From positions 1 through 39,178 of the forward strand of contig CALDJX010000047.1 of assembly GCA_937899075.1 (NCBI GenBank): 39,178 nt of DNA. The letters run 5' to 3'. Position 1 is the first letter of the stretch, and the number at the start of each line of letters is the position of its first letter. Below are positions 1 to 8,667 of this stretch, in pieces. This DNA comes from an uncultured Planctomyces sp. GTDB lineage: Bacteria; Planctomycetota; Planctomycetia; Planctomycetales; Planctomycetaceae. The notes beneath the pieces were generated by a model, which ran no database searches, was not told where the DNA came from, and worked only from the letters and a program-made list of their open reading frames with translations. Both the position numbers and the translations under genes were made by a program.

Positions 1-404
1 ACCACGACCTCGTTGGGTACCAGCTTTCCCGCCTTAATGAATTCGTCGATCGTCGAACAGTTTCAATTGCGCAGCCAGACCGATATCGCTCATTCACTCT
101 CCGAGGAGAGAGTCGCAAACGAGTTTGCGCAGAAGGGAACTCATCGAGCAGACTGCCCAAATCGAGTCATGGATTCCCGCATGTCCCCTCTCCTCGCTGG
201 GGCTCGACTATCCCCAGGGAGAGTGAATTTTCAATTCCGACAGTTGTGTAGATACCGGTGGCCAGAGGGAGAGTCGGCCTCGCGAGCGGGTGAACGTGCT
301 GGCCACGGGAAGAACGAAAATTCCCGCTCGTATCAAAAATCGGGAAGTTGTTTCCGCACGTTCCATGGCGACAAACGTTGAAACAGTCGTCGCGACCGAA
401 TGAG
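1..404. other. Left-edge region without a convincing gene
   Basis: No reading frame here looks like a complete protein. The plus-strand frame over 13-381 has a composition unlike a real protein and no good start. On the minus strand a good ribosome site (GGAG) precedes an ATG at 93, but that frame stops after 19 codons at 36-34. The next frame over (56 to 1) reads like coding sequence leaving the window. The stretch 300-404 lies just 3' of the MATE gene and has only a weak GGGAA/TTCCC hairpin; no T-rich terminator is evident. Confidence 0.4.
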
Positions 405-1901
405 TCAGATGCCCTTCTGATCCCACTTTCCGTAGTGGAAGTAGAGCGAGACGGCGATGGCTCTTGCGGTAATGTCGGCGACCATGCCTCCCCAGGCACC
501 CAGCAGGCCGTAACCCATTTCGATGCCCAGCCAGTAACCAAGCGGCAGTCGAATCAGGAAGACCGCGCAGACGTTGATCATCATTGGTCGAATTGTTTCA
601 CCGGCTCCGCGAAGTCCAACGGCGTAGACAATGACGATCGACAAGGGGATCTCGAAGAGTGCGAGCAGTCGAATGGCGGGCACTCCGACTGCGGCAACCA
701 TCGGGTCCTCGTGCATCAGTGCATAAATCAATTCGGCACCGCAGAAGAATGTGATCGTCACGATGGTCGCCAGGATGCATGACTGAAGTACGGCTTCGTG
801 TCCGCCGAGTCGTGCTCGGTCGGGACGTCCCGCTCCCAGGCACTGGCCGATCATGGTGGCCGCGGCGGTGCCCCACGCCCAGGCGGGCAGGTAATTGATC
901 GCTTCAATCTGAATGCCCACGATGTGGGCGGCAAAGATGGCTTCGCCAGCGGCTCCGGTGCCCAGCCCGGCGACGACTTTCAGAAAGAGAAAGTGTCCTC
1001 CCCACATCAGAAAACTGTCGATGGCAGCGGGGATTCCGATGCGGAGGACTCGGCCGATCGTGGCGAGGTCCGTGGCGGACGCCCAATCTGGTTTGGCGAC
1101 GAATCCGGCCGTCCCTCGAACCAGCATCCACAACATCAGGACGAACCCGGCAAATCTGGCGGCGACGGTTCCGACCGCGATGCCGTCCATGCCGTAGGCC
1201 GGCAGCGGGCCGGCTCCAAATGCGAGCACGCTTGAAAACATCACGTTCAGGATGCTGACCAGACCGAGGATCCACATCGGTGCCCGCATGTTTCCAGAAC
1301 CTCGCAGCGCGGCCGAGCCGATCAGCAGGACACTCGAAAATGCGTGGCCGTAGCAGCAGAGTCGAAGGTATCGAACGAGCAGAGCCTGACTGCCTGCTTC
1401 AAGCTGGAGGAATTCTCCAAAGGCTGGAGCTGCCACGTAAAGAAATCCCGCAGCCGCGATACCCATTCCCAGAGCCAGCGAAATGGATGAACTGGCGACT
1501 CGCCCGGCAGCGTCTCGTTGAAACGCTCCCCAGTGTCGGGCAACCAGGGCTGTCGTGCCGGTCGCGACGAGCGAAAAAATCAGCTCAGCCAGCCAGTTGA
1601 CATAGGCCGCGGTTCCGATCGCTGATGTGGCGGCGGTGCTGATTCTTCCTGAAAGAATTGTGTCGACGAATCCGACGAGGAAATTCAAAAACTGCTCGGC
1701 CAGAACGGGCAGCGCCAGAAACAGAATTGTTGTGCGAGGGTTTCCCGTCAGAAACTGTGTCAACTGGTGACTGTCCTGAACGCTGCCAGTGCCGGCCTGA
1801 TCGGTGACACCTGAACCGCTGCGATCATCGACTGGTCGCGCGTCGGTCCGAGACGAAGCGGAGCCGTCGGAGTCGATGCTCCTTTCATCGGACTCAGTCA
1901 T
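405..1901 (-). CDS. MATE family efflux transporter
   Basis: A 498-residue multidrug and toxic compound extrusion (MATE, NorM/DinF-like) exporter of the inner membrane, a family that couples Na+ or H+ entry to export of organic cations and drugs. About twelve hydrophobic segments are visible in two halves, beginning with a segment around LFLALPVLAEQFLNFLVGFVDT and with the family-typical AALRGSGNMRAPM and VGLRGAGETIRPMM stretches at equivalent places in each half. The first 45 or so residues are Ser/Asp-rich and probably disordered in the cytoplasm. I chose ATG at 1901 because it overlaps the stop of the upstream gene by 8 bases (ATGACTGA), which suggests translational coupling; an ATG at 1973 would lengthen the tail by 24 residues. 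The substrate cannot be read from sequence. Confidence 0.9.
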   Translation of the reverse strand: MTESDERSIDSDGSASSRTDARPVDDRSGSGVTDQAGTGSVQDSHQLTQFLTGNPRTTILFLALPVLAEQFLNFLVGFVDTILSGRISTAATSAIGTAAYVNWLAELIFSLVATGTTALVARHWGAFQRDAAGRVASSSISLALGMGIAAAGFLYVAAPAFGEFLQLEAGSQALLVRYLRLCCYGHAFSSVLLIGSAALRGSGNMRAPMWILGLVSILNVMFSSVLAFGAGPLPAYGMDGIAVGTVAARFAGFVLMLWMLVRGTAGFVAKPDWASATDLATIGRVLRIGIPAAIDSFLMWGGHFLFLKVVAGLGTGAAGEAIFAAHIVGIQIEAINYLPAWAWGTAAATMIGQCLGAGRPDRARLGGHEAVLQSCILATIVTITFFCGAELIYALMHEDPMVAAVGVPAIRLLALFEIPLSIVIVYAVGLRGAGETIRPMMINVCAVFLIRLPLGYWLGIEMGYGLLGAWGGMVADITARAIAVSLYFHYGKWDQKGI

Positions 1902-3300
1902 TGCGAAGTCGGACTCCCACGCGTTCGAGCTGGAATCGGACCAGTCCTGCAACCTGCTTGTTGAATTGAGCATCCGAACTCATCGTCAGCGGCATGTTGA
2001 ATTCGGATGATTCGAGCATGGCTCCCTTCTGACTCGAAAGAGGGCCCTGGGTTCGCGTTGAATGTCGAACTCCTCGCTGGCGGAACCGCCGACTGGACAG
2101 CATCGTGACGGCGAGGCCGACATCTGAAACGGATTCGGTCGTGATCGACTTTTTCTTTTTCAAAAACAGAACGCCGATTGCGCCGACAATTTGTTCAGGC
2201 GACATGCGAATGCTGGCACGGCCAAAGAAAAGTGCGAGCAGCATTCCCAATGGCATCAGACCAGCGAACACGAAAAGGCTCATGAAGGCGAGGATGCCAA
2301 GTTTGATGGCCAGAGGGTCGTCGCCGCCAATTGCTGTCGCGATGAACGTTCCCACGGCTCCGTACCAGATGCTGCAGAAAAACGTCAGAAAAGTTCCGAC
2401 GAAGATCTTCAGAACGAGCGGCACCTGGATTCCGTAACTGAAGGTGAGCGTTTCTCCGTCGTCGAGGTCAATTCGGATTTTCGAGTCCCCTGGAATCTCA
2501 TAAGGATCGAGTGCCGGCGGGCGTTCGAGAATCCGAGCATGACTGCCTGATGGGTCCGTCATATCCGACAGGTCGTCGTCCGACAGGTCGTTGTCCGACG
2601 ATGAATCTGAATCGTCGTCAGAGTCTTCGAGATAAACGCGGGCGCAGTCAGGGCAGACTCGCTTGCCGTCACCAATCATCAATTCGCTGTCACAATCTTC
2701 GCAGTACTTCGGCAGAGAACCAGTCCCGCCGCCTATCTGCTTTGATCGGCCACTGACGCCAAGGAACTGGTTGATCGAACTGGCGAGCCAGCGTTTTTCT
2801 TCGTAGCTCAAACCGGTTGCGAACTTTTCAGTCTCGCTGACGCCTTCCATCTGAATCGCGTAAACGGGTTGGTCGTTTTCGCTGTACGACTCGACCAGTT
2901 CTGCGTGGGAGTTCCCGTCAAGCGGCAACTTCTTCAGCTTCTTTTTTCCGAATAGCGTTTTCTGAATCGCAAACTGTTCACGTTCGACGGAAAGCAGAAT
3001 CTGGGTAAACCGCATCCGAACCCAGGCGACGATCATTCCTATTCCGACCGCCCAGAAGATTCCGAATAACGGAATCAGGATGAACAATGGTGGTGCGTCG
3101 TCACCGTTCTGTTCGGCGAAACCGGCGACTAGAAATCCGCCCGAAACCGTCGCGGTAATGCCAAGCCAGGCGACACCGAAACAACCGATGCTGCGAGCGC
3201 GTTTGCCGCCCGGCGGGATGGCGATGACCAGTTGGCTGTCCGAAGATTTAACCACCTGAATGCCGACTCCGGCGGGCGGTTTTTTGAGTTCCTGAGTCAT
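1894..3300 (-). CDS. Membrane protein with duplicated 2-TM module and zinc ribbon
   Basis: I do not recognise a named family for this 468-residue protein. It appears to hold two copies of one module. Copy 1 has two hydrophobic segments (about 38-60 and 71-94), then a beta-rich stretch with LFGKKKLKKLPLD and a segment ending in a helix near 165-180. Copy 2 has two long hydrophobic segments (about 292-323 and 331-360), then a matching stretch with LFLKKKKSITTES and a final helix. Between them lie a zinc ribbon with C200, C203, C216 and C219 (CEDC and CPDC) and an Asp/Ser-rich linker at 225-247. The beta-rich parts could be PH-like domains beside the membrane; this is inference. The start at 3300 (MTQELKKPP) follows GGAG-like sequence; an upstream in-frame extension is repeat-derived and unlikely. 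It overlaps the MATE gene by 8 bases, so the two are probably co-expressed. Confidence 0.75.
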   Translation of the reverse strand: MTQELKKPPAGVGIQVVKSSDSQLVIAIPPGGKRARSIGCFGVAWLGITATVSGGFLVAGFAEQNGDDAPPLFILIPLFGIFWAVGIGMIVAWVRMRFTQILLSVEREQFAIQKTLFGKKKLKKLPLDGNSHAELVESYSENDQPVYAIQMEGVSETEKFATGLSYEEKRWLASSINQFLGVSGRSKQIGGGTGSLPKYCEDCDSELMIGDGKRVCPDCARVYLEDSDDDSDSSSDNDLSDDDLSDMTDPSGSHARILERPPALDPYEIPGDSKIRIDLDDGETLTFSYGIQVPLVLKIFVGTFLTFFCSIWYGAVGTFIATAIGGDDPLAIKLGILAFMSLFVFAGLMPLGMLLALFFGRASIRMSPEQIVGAIGVLFLKKKKSITTESVSDVGLAVTMLSSRRFRQRGVRHSTRTQGPLSSQKGAMLESSEFNMPLTMSSDAQFNKQVAGLVRFQLERVGVRLRND

Positions 3301-3385
3301 TGAGAAACTCCAGCGACGTGACGACGATCGGCAATATAAATTCGTTAGCAGCCGGTTGAAAATGATCGACCATTCAAGTTTTGGT

Positions 3386-3459
3386 GTGCCACTGGCTCTG
3401 CCAGTGCGGAAATACCTGTCGCCGCCGACCTCGAAAAGCACTGGCAGAGCCAGTGGCAC
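3386..3459. repeat. 22-bp perfect inverted repeat (GTGCCACTGGC family)
   Basis: Arms at 3386-3407 and 3438-3459 are exact reverse complements, separated by 30 bases. Each arm is itself a hairpin (CACTGGC, TCT, GCCAGTG). It sits 3' of the NIF3-like gene and 5' of the zinc-ribbon membrane gene, both leftward. Read on the minus strand, the arm nearer the downstream gene is followed by no T-run, while the arm at 3438-3459 is followed by CTTTTCG, so it may also end transcription. The form suggests a dispersed palindromic element. Confidence 0.85.
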
Positions 3460-3490
3460 TCTTTTTAACAGTCTGTAGTAGTGTTTTTCG

Positions 3491-4297
3491 TCAGGCCCAC
3501 TGTACGGGATCGGTTTCGAGATCGCTTGCCCACACAGTCAGGTCGGGAAACTGGTCGCGTAGCCGTTCGGCGAGGTTTTCCATGGCCGGTCTCTCGGTCG
3601 GGTAGTGGCCGGGCAGAACCAGGGCGATGCCGTGAGTTCTTGCTTCCAGGCACGCGTGAAACCTTGCTTCGCCGGTTAACAGAACGTCGCACCCGTGACG
3701 GGCCGCGTCGTTCATGAACTCAGCCGCAGCGCCGCACGCGATTCCGACGCGTTTGATTGTTGTCGACGATTCGCCAACGAAGCAGGTGTTGTCGATCTTC
3801 AGCGCCTGCTTCACCAGATCGACAAACTCGGCCAGCGAAACTTCAGCCGAAAGATCCCCGAACCGGCCCGCACCGATCGACTCGTCATCGGTTGCCGACT
3901 CAGACGCGTCGGCGAGAGTTCGGATTGGCTTCACGTTGCTCAAGTTGAGCGAAGCAGCAAGCTGACGATTCACGCCTTCGTAAGCGCTGTCGTAGCTCGT
4001 GTGTGGGGAATAAACCGCGACGCCGGCTCGGATCAATGAAAGCAGCATGCGGCCTTCGCTGGTGTCGTCCGTTAGTTTCTTCACCGCTCGAAAGAGGATC
4101 GGATGATGAGCGACGACCAGGCTGGCTCCCCGGGAAACAGCTTCTTCGGCGACGTCCGGTGTCAGCGTCAGGCAGGTCATGATCGAGCTGATGGCGTCGT
4201 CCCGCTGCCCGATCAGGAGACCGGTGTTGTCCCAGTCTTCGGCCAGTTCGGGCGGCGCGAAGTCGGAAAGAAAGTCGAGAATTTCGCTGGCGATCAT
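3491..4297 (-). CDS. NIF3-like dinuclear metal-centre protein (DUF34)
   Basis: A 268-residue protein of the NIF3/DUF34 family, hexameric proteins with a two-metal site. The biochemical role is unsettled; the 'GTP cyclohydrolase I type 2' label found in databases is weakly supported for the family as a whole. Visible family signatures are APPELAEDWDNTGLLIG near the N-terminus, the metal-binding VVAHHPILF, HTSYDSAYEGVN, and the C-terminal GHYPTERPAMENLAERL. The length matches the short form that lacks the inserted PII-like domain. The start at 4297 (MIASEILDFL) is where family homology begins; an ATG at 4351 would add 18 basic residues of unlikely sequence. It lies 87 bases from the protease gene upstream, in the same direction. 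Confidence 0.9.
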   Translation of the reverse strand: MIASEILDFLSDFAPPELAEDWDNTGLLIGQRDDAISSIMTCLTLTPDVAEEAVSRGASLVVAHHPILFRAVKKLTDDTSEGRMLLSLIRAGVAVYSPHTSYDSAYEGVNRQLAASLNLSNVKPIRTLADASESATDDESIGAGRFGDLSAEVSLAEFVDLVKQALKIDNTCFVGESSTTIKRVGIACGAAAEFMNDAARHGCDVLLTGEARFHACLEARTHGIALVLPGHYPTERPAMENLAERLRDQFPDLTVWASDLETDPVQWA

Positions 4298-4384
4298 CGT
4301 CAGATTCCGGGCTGATTTGCGGTAAGAATTCAGAGAGCGTTGGTGGTTCAATTGCGAAGCGGACTTCGTCAGGCGGAGCCTGAC

Positions 4385-5113
4385 CTACTGCTGGTAGCCT
4401 CGTTTTGCCTGGGTGTAGAACTGGTAGTTCTGGTAGGCGAGGCTGCCGAACATGAGAGCGGCAAGGTACATCTGCAGGTTCGCAAAGTAGAGAGCCATCA
4501 GGCCGGCGGCCATCATGCCGATCTGATACGCGCGGGATTGCCCGGAGTAGCTGCCTCGTCCATTGCAGAGTTCGAAACAGATCTTGCCCCCGTCGAGCGG
4601 GAAGACGGGCATCAGGTTGACCAGTCCCCAGAACAGGTTGATGAACTTGAGCTGAAGAATGGCAAAAACAATGCCGCCAGCAGCGCTGCTGGACATGAGC
4701 GTTTTGGCCCATGCCTGATCTTCAACCAGGCCTGCCCGAATCCAAAGATCCACGCAAAGCACAATGGCATACAGCCCGAAACCGGCGAGTGGTCCGGCAA
4801 AGGCAATCCAGATGGCACGTTTGCGCGTGTAGCCGTGGCCGGGGGAGTAGCGTGCAAAGCCTCCGAAACCGTGCAGGACGATGTCGGGATGCCATCCGTA
4901 GCTTCGAGCAACCAGCGCGTGACCGAGTTCGTGGACAAGGATCGAGACAAACAGGCATCCCACCCAGATCGTGACGAGCGAGAGTTCTGGCCTCGCAGAC
5001 CCGAGCAGCAGACCGATCAGCCAGAACAGCGGGTGAACGCGGACGGGGATCCCCAGCACGGAGAATCGCAGGTCATACTGCGTTGTTCCCGGATCGCCCA
5101 GCAGTTGCATCAT
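4385..5113 (-). CDS. Site-2 protease family (M50) membrane metallopeptidase
   Basis: A 242-residue intramembrane zinc metalloprotease-like protein of family M50, compact group without a PDZ domain. The zinc motif HELGH is at residues 61-65 inside a hydrophobic segment, and the third-ligand motif NLMPVFPLDGG is near 166-176, both as expected for an active enzyme. A conserved FAGPLAGFG lies between them. At least five hydrophobic segments are visible. Family members cleave membrane-spanning substrates such as anti-sigma factors or signal peptides; nothing beside it points to a substrate. The ATG at 5113 is followed directly by a second ATG, so the start could be one codon later. Confidence 0.9.
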   Translation of the reverse strand: MMQLLGDPGTTQYDLRFSVLGIPVRVHPLFWLIGLLLGSARPELSLVTIWVGCLFVSILVHELGHALVARSYGWHPDIVLHGFGGFARYSPGHGYTRKRAIWIAFAGPLAGFGLYAIVLCVDLWIRAGLVEDQAWAKTLMSSSAAGGIVFAILQLKFINLFWGLVNLMPVFPLDGGKICFELCNGRGSYSGQSRAYQIGMMAAGLMALYFANLQMYLAALMFGSLAYQNYQFYTQAKRGYQQ

Positions 5114-5198
5114 TACTCGATTCCTTCCGGCATGATCTGGTCAGTGGGTCAGCGTCGACGACGTGGCTCGACAATCATTGGTTCGGCATGTGCGATGT

Positions 5199-5705
5199 TC
5201 AACACTCTTCGCAGGTCGCGCGTATTTCTTCGTTGCGTTTCTGGATCTCGCGGCGAAACTCGCGACGCATCGTGGCACCTTCGTGGCGGCGTCGATCTTC
5301 TGCGCTGTCCAGGACGATCGGTTCGACGGGGACGGGTTTGCCGGCGTCGTCCACTGCGACCATCGTGAAGTAGCACGAGTTGGTGTGTCGGCAACTTCGC
5401 TTCTGGATGTTTTCGGAAATGACCTTCACGCCGACTTCCAGAGACGTTCGTCCGGTGAAATTGACCGTCGCCAGGAACGTGACCAGCTCGCCGATGCGAA
5501 CGGGCTGTTTAAAGACAACCTGATCGACGCTCAGTGTGACCACATAATTGCCGCTGTATCGAGAGGCGCAAGCGTAGGCGACCTCGTCCAGCATTTTCAT
5601 CATCTCGCCGCCGTGCACGTTCCCCGAGAAGTTCGCCTTGTCGGGCGTCATCAGGACGGACATCGTGAGACATTTTTCACGTTGCGATATTTGGACTTCG
5701 GCCAT
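5199..5705 (-). CDS. Acyl-CoA thioesterase, YciA/BACH-type hotdog
   Basis: A 168-residue single-hotdog acyl-CoA thioesterase that would hydrolyse acyl-CoA to free acid and CoA in the cytoplasm. The family core is clear: SVLMTPDKANFSGNVHGGE, then MMKMLDEVAYACASRYSG, then SVDQVVFKQPVRIGELV. The FSGNVHGGE and DEVA residues form the active-site region in YciA and BACH proteins. I start at ATG 5705 (MAEVQISQREK) because GAGGAG lies about 9 bases upstream and homology begins there; the open frame continues to 5879 but that part is arginine-rich and overlaps the neighbouring gene. The C-terminal 35 residues are charged and helical, rich in Arg and Glu, which is slightly longer than usual. Confidence 0.9.
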   Translation of the reverse strand: MAEVQISQREKCLTMSVLMTPDKANFSGNVHGGEMMKMLDEVAYACASRYSGNYVVTLSVDQVVFKQPVRIGELVTFLATVNFTGRTSLEVGVKVISENIQKRSCRHTNSCYFTMVAVDDAGKPVPVEPIVLDSAEDRRRHEGATMRREFRREIQKRNEEIRATCEEC

Positions 5706-5848
5706 CAAATCGGCTCCTCGATATTCTTTGGAAGGAGCACGATTTTCGACGCGGCCAGCTGTGCTCCAGCGAGGGGCAGTCTGACGCAAACCAACTCGCA
5801 CGAAAAGCCGCCGCCGACTTGCCACGACGGCGGCTGATTCCGGCGTTA

Positions 5849-8113
5849 TCAGCGGATGACGAAGCAGGTCACAAACCACCGACCGGATTCGGAATTCTGG
5901 AACATGTCCATGCCCATTGCGGTCGCTGGAGCGTCGAGCACTTCGAACGATTCTGACGTTTCGATCCAGCTGGTGACGGCCTGCAAAGCGGCGTCGTGGA
6001 TCGTAGTTTCAGACTCGGTCGCGAAGACGAGCTTTTTCAGTTCAGCCTGCGGGCCGAATTCCTGCTCGATTCTTTGCTGACGTGTTTTCTGATCAAAGCT
6101 GCCAGCCTGCCCGGCATTGGCCATGTATCGCGAGTTTCGATGGGCGAGTTCGACCAGTGTTGGGTTGAACTGACGCATCGAAAGACTGGAATCAGGAACG
6201 GTACTGCGAATCGCAAAGAGCAGCGTTCGCTGGCTGATGGCACCCTGCGGCAGATTCAGCGCGAGCATCAGCGTGTCATCCTGGAACTGGCCGCTTTCCG
6301 GCAGTGGCAGGACGGTCACGACTCGGGCGTGATTTGGTGAACCGGGGTCGGTCAGGTCGATGACGGCAATGCCAGGGTGCATCCCAAGATGTCTGAACGA
6401 TCGATGCTTCAACAACAGGTTGGGCAGGCCTGTTTTCTGCGCTTCATGATCCTTGTCGGAAAGGATGGGCATCGCCGCGTTCAGTGGCAGTTCGACTCGG
6501 CTGAATTGTTCAAGCATCGGCCGCATTGATGGGGCGAAGACGGCGTCGGTAGCCGCGAGAGGCTCGCCGCCGAAAACGGCATCCCGGAAGAGCATCAGCA
6601 GGTAGCGTTTTTCCTGTGACGCCTCGACGTACGCAGCAAGATAGTCGCTGTGCCACGCCAGCGACTCCGCCGGAGTTTCCGGTTTCGGTTCTTCGACCGT
6701 CTCGGGTTGAGTGATCGAGTCACCTGAATCGGCCAGGATGGGTTTAGAAATCTTTGGCTTTGCTACGGGGTCAGTGTCTGACTTCGGTCCGGTTCCGTTC
6801 TCCGGCAACGTCGTGGATGAGCCAGTGGATGCATCCTCGGTTTCGATCGGCGCTACCGGATCGGTTTGGGCAACGAGTGGCTCCGGCAGCACATCCGGCA
6901 GGCCGGGAGCGTCGTTCGTTTTGTCCTGCGGAAATTTGTCCGCTTTCACGACAGGAAGCGGCGGTTCGGGCTCGACGACCTTGATCGCGACATCTGCGAC
7001 CGATTCAGGAAGGTTTGGAACCACCAATTCGGGCTTCGCAGAATCCGGTTCCACAGTGGTCGGCAGGTCGGGCAGTGAAACGATTGATGGCGGAGTCGGT
7101 TCCCGGAATTCGAGAGCCGGTAAGGCAGTTGTTGAAGCGGCTTTCGGATCGTCAGTTTCTGGAAGATCGCTGAAGCCGATGAACAATTCCGGTGGCTCAT
7201 TCACCGGCGTTTCAGATGTTGAAGTTATCGGTCCGGCATTGGCTGGTCCCGCGTTGGCTGGTCCCGCGTCGGCGATTTTCAAGCTGGCGGGTTCTTCGAC
7301 CACGTTTTCAGTTTCGACCGTTACCACTTCCGTCGCGGGCACGTCGACGTACGGGGCAGCGTTCGATGCTGCGATGTTTGATTCTCTGATTGCAGGTTCA
7401 ACTGCTGCGACCTCAGGAACAGTTTCGGCCGAGAGGTCAGTTCGGTTTGACCCGATCCAGAACGCTCCGCCAGCAAGCAGCAGGACGGCGGCCGCGGCAG
7501 AGACTTTTCCGATTGGAAACTTCGATCCCGCAAGCCGATTTACTTCCGTGCTCAGGTCGAACGAAGTTCCGCAGTGAGGACACTGTGCGTCAGCCAGCGG
7601 ATCGTGCAGGAACAACATCGAGCATTCGGTGTTCGTGCAAAGCCGAGCGTCGCCGTACTGTGTCCGACGCTGGAAACCCCAGCACCAGACAAGTTGCTCG
7701 TCACCGGTTTCGGTCTGGACTCGGTAGAGGAAACCTTCGTGATTGCCGATCGGCGGCTGCAGGCGGTTAAAGATCAGTCGCTCGCTTGGACTGACGGGGC
7801 GAACGTCGAAGAGCGAATTCTTGAGCTTCTCGTACTGAGGCTGCAACGCTCCTTGAAGTTCTTCCGGCGTGGCGAGTGCGCGTTCGACAATGAGCTGCCG
7901 ATTGCCGCCCTTCTGCGCGTGGAAGATCGCGCCTTCGTCGTCGAGTTCCGGCTCAGCCAACAGGTCGCCGAACCAGCCAAGCAGGATCTGATAGGTCAGC
8001 TTGTTGACGTCCAGCATTGGCAATCCCGGTGCCAGTGCCAGAGGCTGGAAATCCGTCAGCCCGGTAAACGGAATGCGGACCAGTGTTTCTGTCGGAGTCG
8101 ATAGTCGAGTCAT
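5849..8113 (-). CDS. Zinc-ribbon, single-TM protein with thioredoxin-like C-terminus
   Basis: A 754-residue protein with no family name that I recognise. From the start at 8113 (MTRLSTPTE; AGGA 7 bases upstream) it has an N-terminal globular domain (about 1-150), a zinc ribbon with C159, C164, C178 and C181 (CPHC), one membrane helix at about 203-222, a 330-residue Pro/Glu/Thr/Val-rich linker, and a C-terminal domain from about 485. That domain begins WHSDYLAAYVEASQEKRYLLMLFRD, which resembles the first strand-helix of thioredoxin-like domains, but no CXXC follows. The topology would place the zinc ribbon in the cytoplasm and the thioredoxin-like domain outside. A tandem 15-base repeat at 7239-7268 encodes NAGPA repeats in the linker. 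A membrane-spanning sensor or scaffold is conceivable but unproven. Confidence 0.75.
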   Translation of the reverse strand: MTRLSTPTETLVRIPFTGLTDFQPLALAPGLPMLDVNKLTYQILLGWFGDLLAEPELDDEGAIFHAQKGGNRQLIVERALATPEELQGALQPQYEKLKNSLFDVRPVSPSERLIFNRLQPPIGNHEGFLYRVQTETGDEQLVWCWGFQRRTQYGDARLCTNTECSMLFLHDPLADAQCPHCGTSFDLSTEVNRLAGSKFPIGKVSAAAAVLLLAGGAFWIGSNRTDLSAETVPEVAAVEPAIRESNIAASNAAPYVDVPATEVVTVETENVVEEPASLKIADAGPANAGPANAGPITSTSETPVNEPPELFIGFSDLPETDDPKAASTTALPALEFREPTPPSIVSLPDLPTTVEPDSAKPELVVPNLPESVADVAIKVVEPEPPLPVVKADKFPQDKTNDAPGLPDVLPEPLVAQTDPVAPIETEDASTGSSTTLPENGTGPKSDTDPVAKPKISKPILADSGDSITQPETVEEPKPETPAESLAWHSDYLAAYVEASQEKRYLLMLFRDAVFGGEPLAATDAVFAPSMRPMLEQFSRVELPLNAAMPILSDKDHEAQKTGLPNLLLKHRSFRHLGMHPGIAVIDLTDPGSPNHARVVTVLPLPESGQFQDDTLMLALNLPQGAISQRTLLFAIRSTVPDSSLSMRQFNPTLVELAHRNSRYMANAGQAGSFDQKTRQQRIEQEFGPQAELKKLVFATESETTIHDAALQAVTSWIETSESFEVLDAPATAMGMDMFQNSESGRWFVTCFVIR
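7239..7268. repeat. Tandem 15-bp duplication within a linker
   Basis: Two perfect copies of TTGGCTGGTCCCGCG lie side by side at 7239-7253 and 7254-7268. They keep the reading frame of the leftward gene and add GPANA units to its disordered linker, a likely site of slippage. Confidence 0.9.
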
Positions 8114-8572
8114 GAATGGTCCTCGCACATGGTCGTATCACCGGACAGCAGAACTCACGAGCATGAGATCACTCGGGAGTCCGCGTCGTAATCGGCCAGT
8201 GTGAGTTGAATCGAGATTGTGAAGGGAACGTCCGTCGTGTTTCGAGGATGCGGAGCAAAGACTGCGCAGCGCGTCTACGAAGACATCGAATCAAGTTATC
8301 GTCCTGCGGGGTGACACCAGCAGCACAAAACTCAGAGAGCGCGGCATCAACCGTAACGCCTGCACGGTTGGATTCGTCGGTTAAATCGGCACACCGATTC
8401 GAGCATGGCCGGTTTTCCGGTCGACGGTGTTGACCGTGCAGGGATGTTGCCGAATGTGCCGACTGTGATACCGAAACTCAACAGCCACTCCCGCATGACA
8501 TCGGTGACGTGGCCGGCACAATCGGCATGACTGCCGCGGGGTTGATCAACTGGCTGAAGCCACAAGAAAAGT
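8114..8572. other. Spacer without a recognised gene
   Basis: This part of the 700-base gap between the zinc-ribbon gene and the TPR genes has no reading frame with a ribosome site and believable composition. A minus-strand frame over 8347-8760 runs through the palindromes farther right, and its apparent protein is repeat-encoded. Confidence 0.5.
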
Positions 8573-8630
8573 CCGGCTAAGGCCGGCTGTTGACCACAAA
8601 ACACCACGTGTGCACCAGCTAAAGCTGGTG
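8573..8630. repeat. Two adjacent short palindromes with CTAA core
   Basis: A hairpin CCGGC/TAAG/GCCGG at 8573-8586 is followed 26 bases later by CACCAGCT/AA/AGCTGGTG at 8613-8630. Both share the plan stem-CTAA-stem with a purine-rich centre. They stand in the same spacer as the 33-bp inverted repeat. The pattern suggests dispersed palindromes rather than a gene control site. Confidence 0.75.
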
Positions 8631-8667
8631 GCAAAGATTGCTGCTCAGAAATCCTGGAAACAGACCA

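Noticed and set aside
4340..5368. Plus-strand frame of 342 codons
   Set aside because: Antisense to the intact M50 protease gene and parts of its neighbours; the protease has all family motifs.
6711..7577. Plus-strand frame of 288 codons, Gly/Ser/Thr-rich
   Set aside because: Antisense to the low-complexity linker of the 754-residue protein, with no ribosome site.
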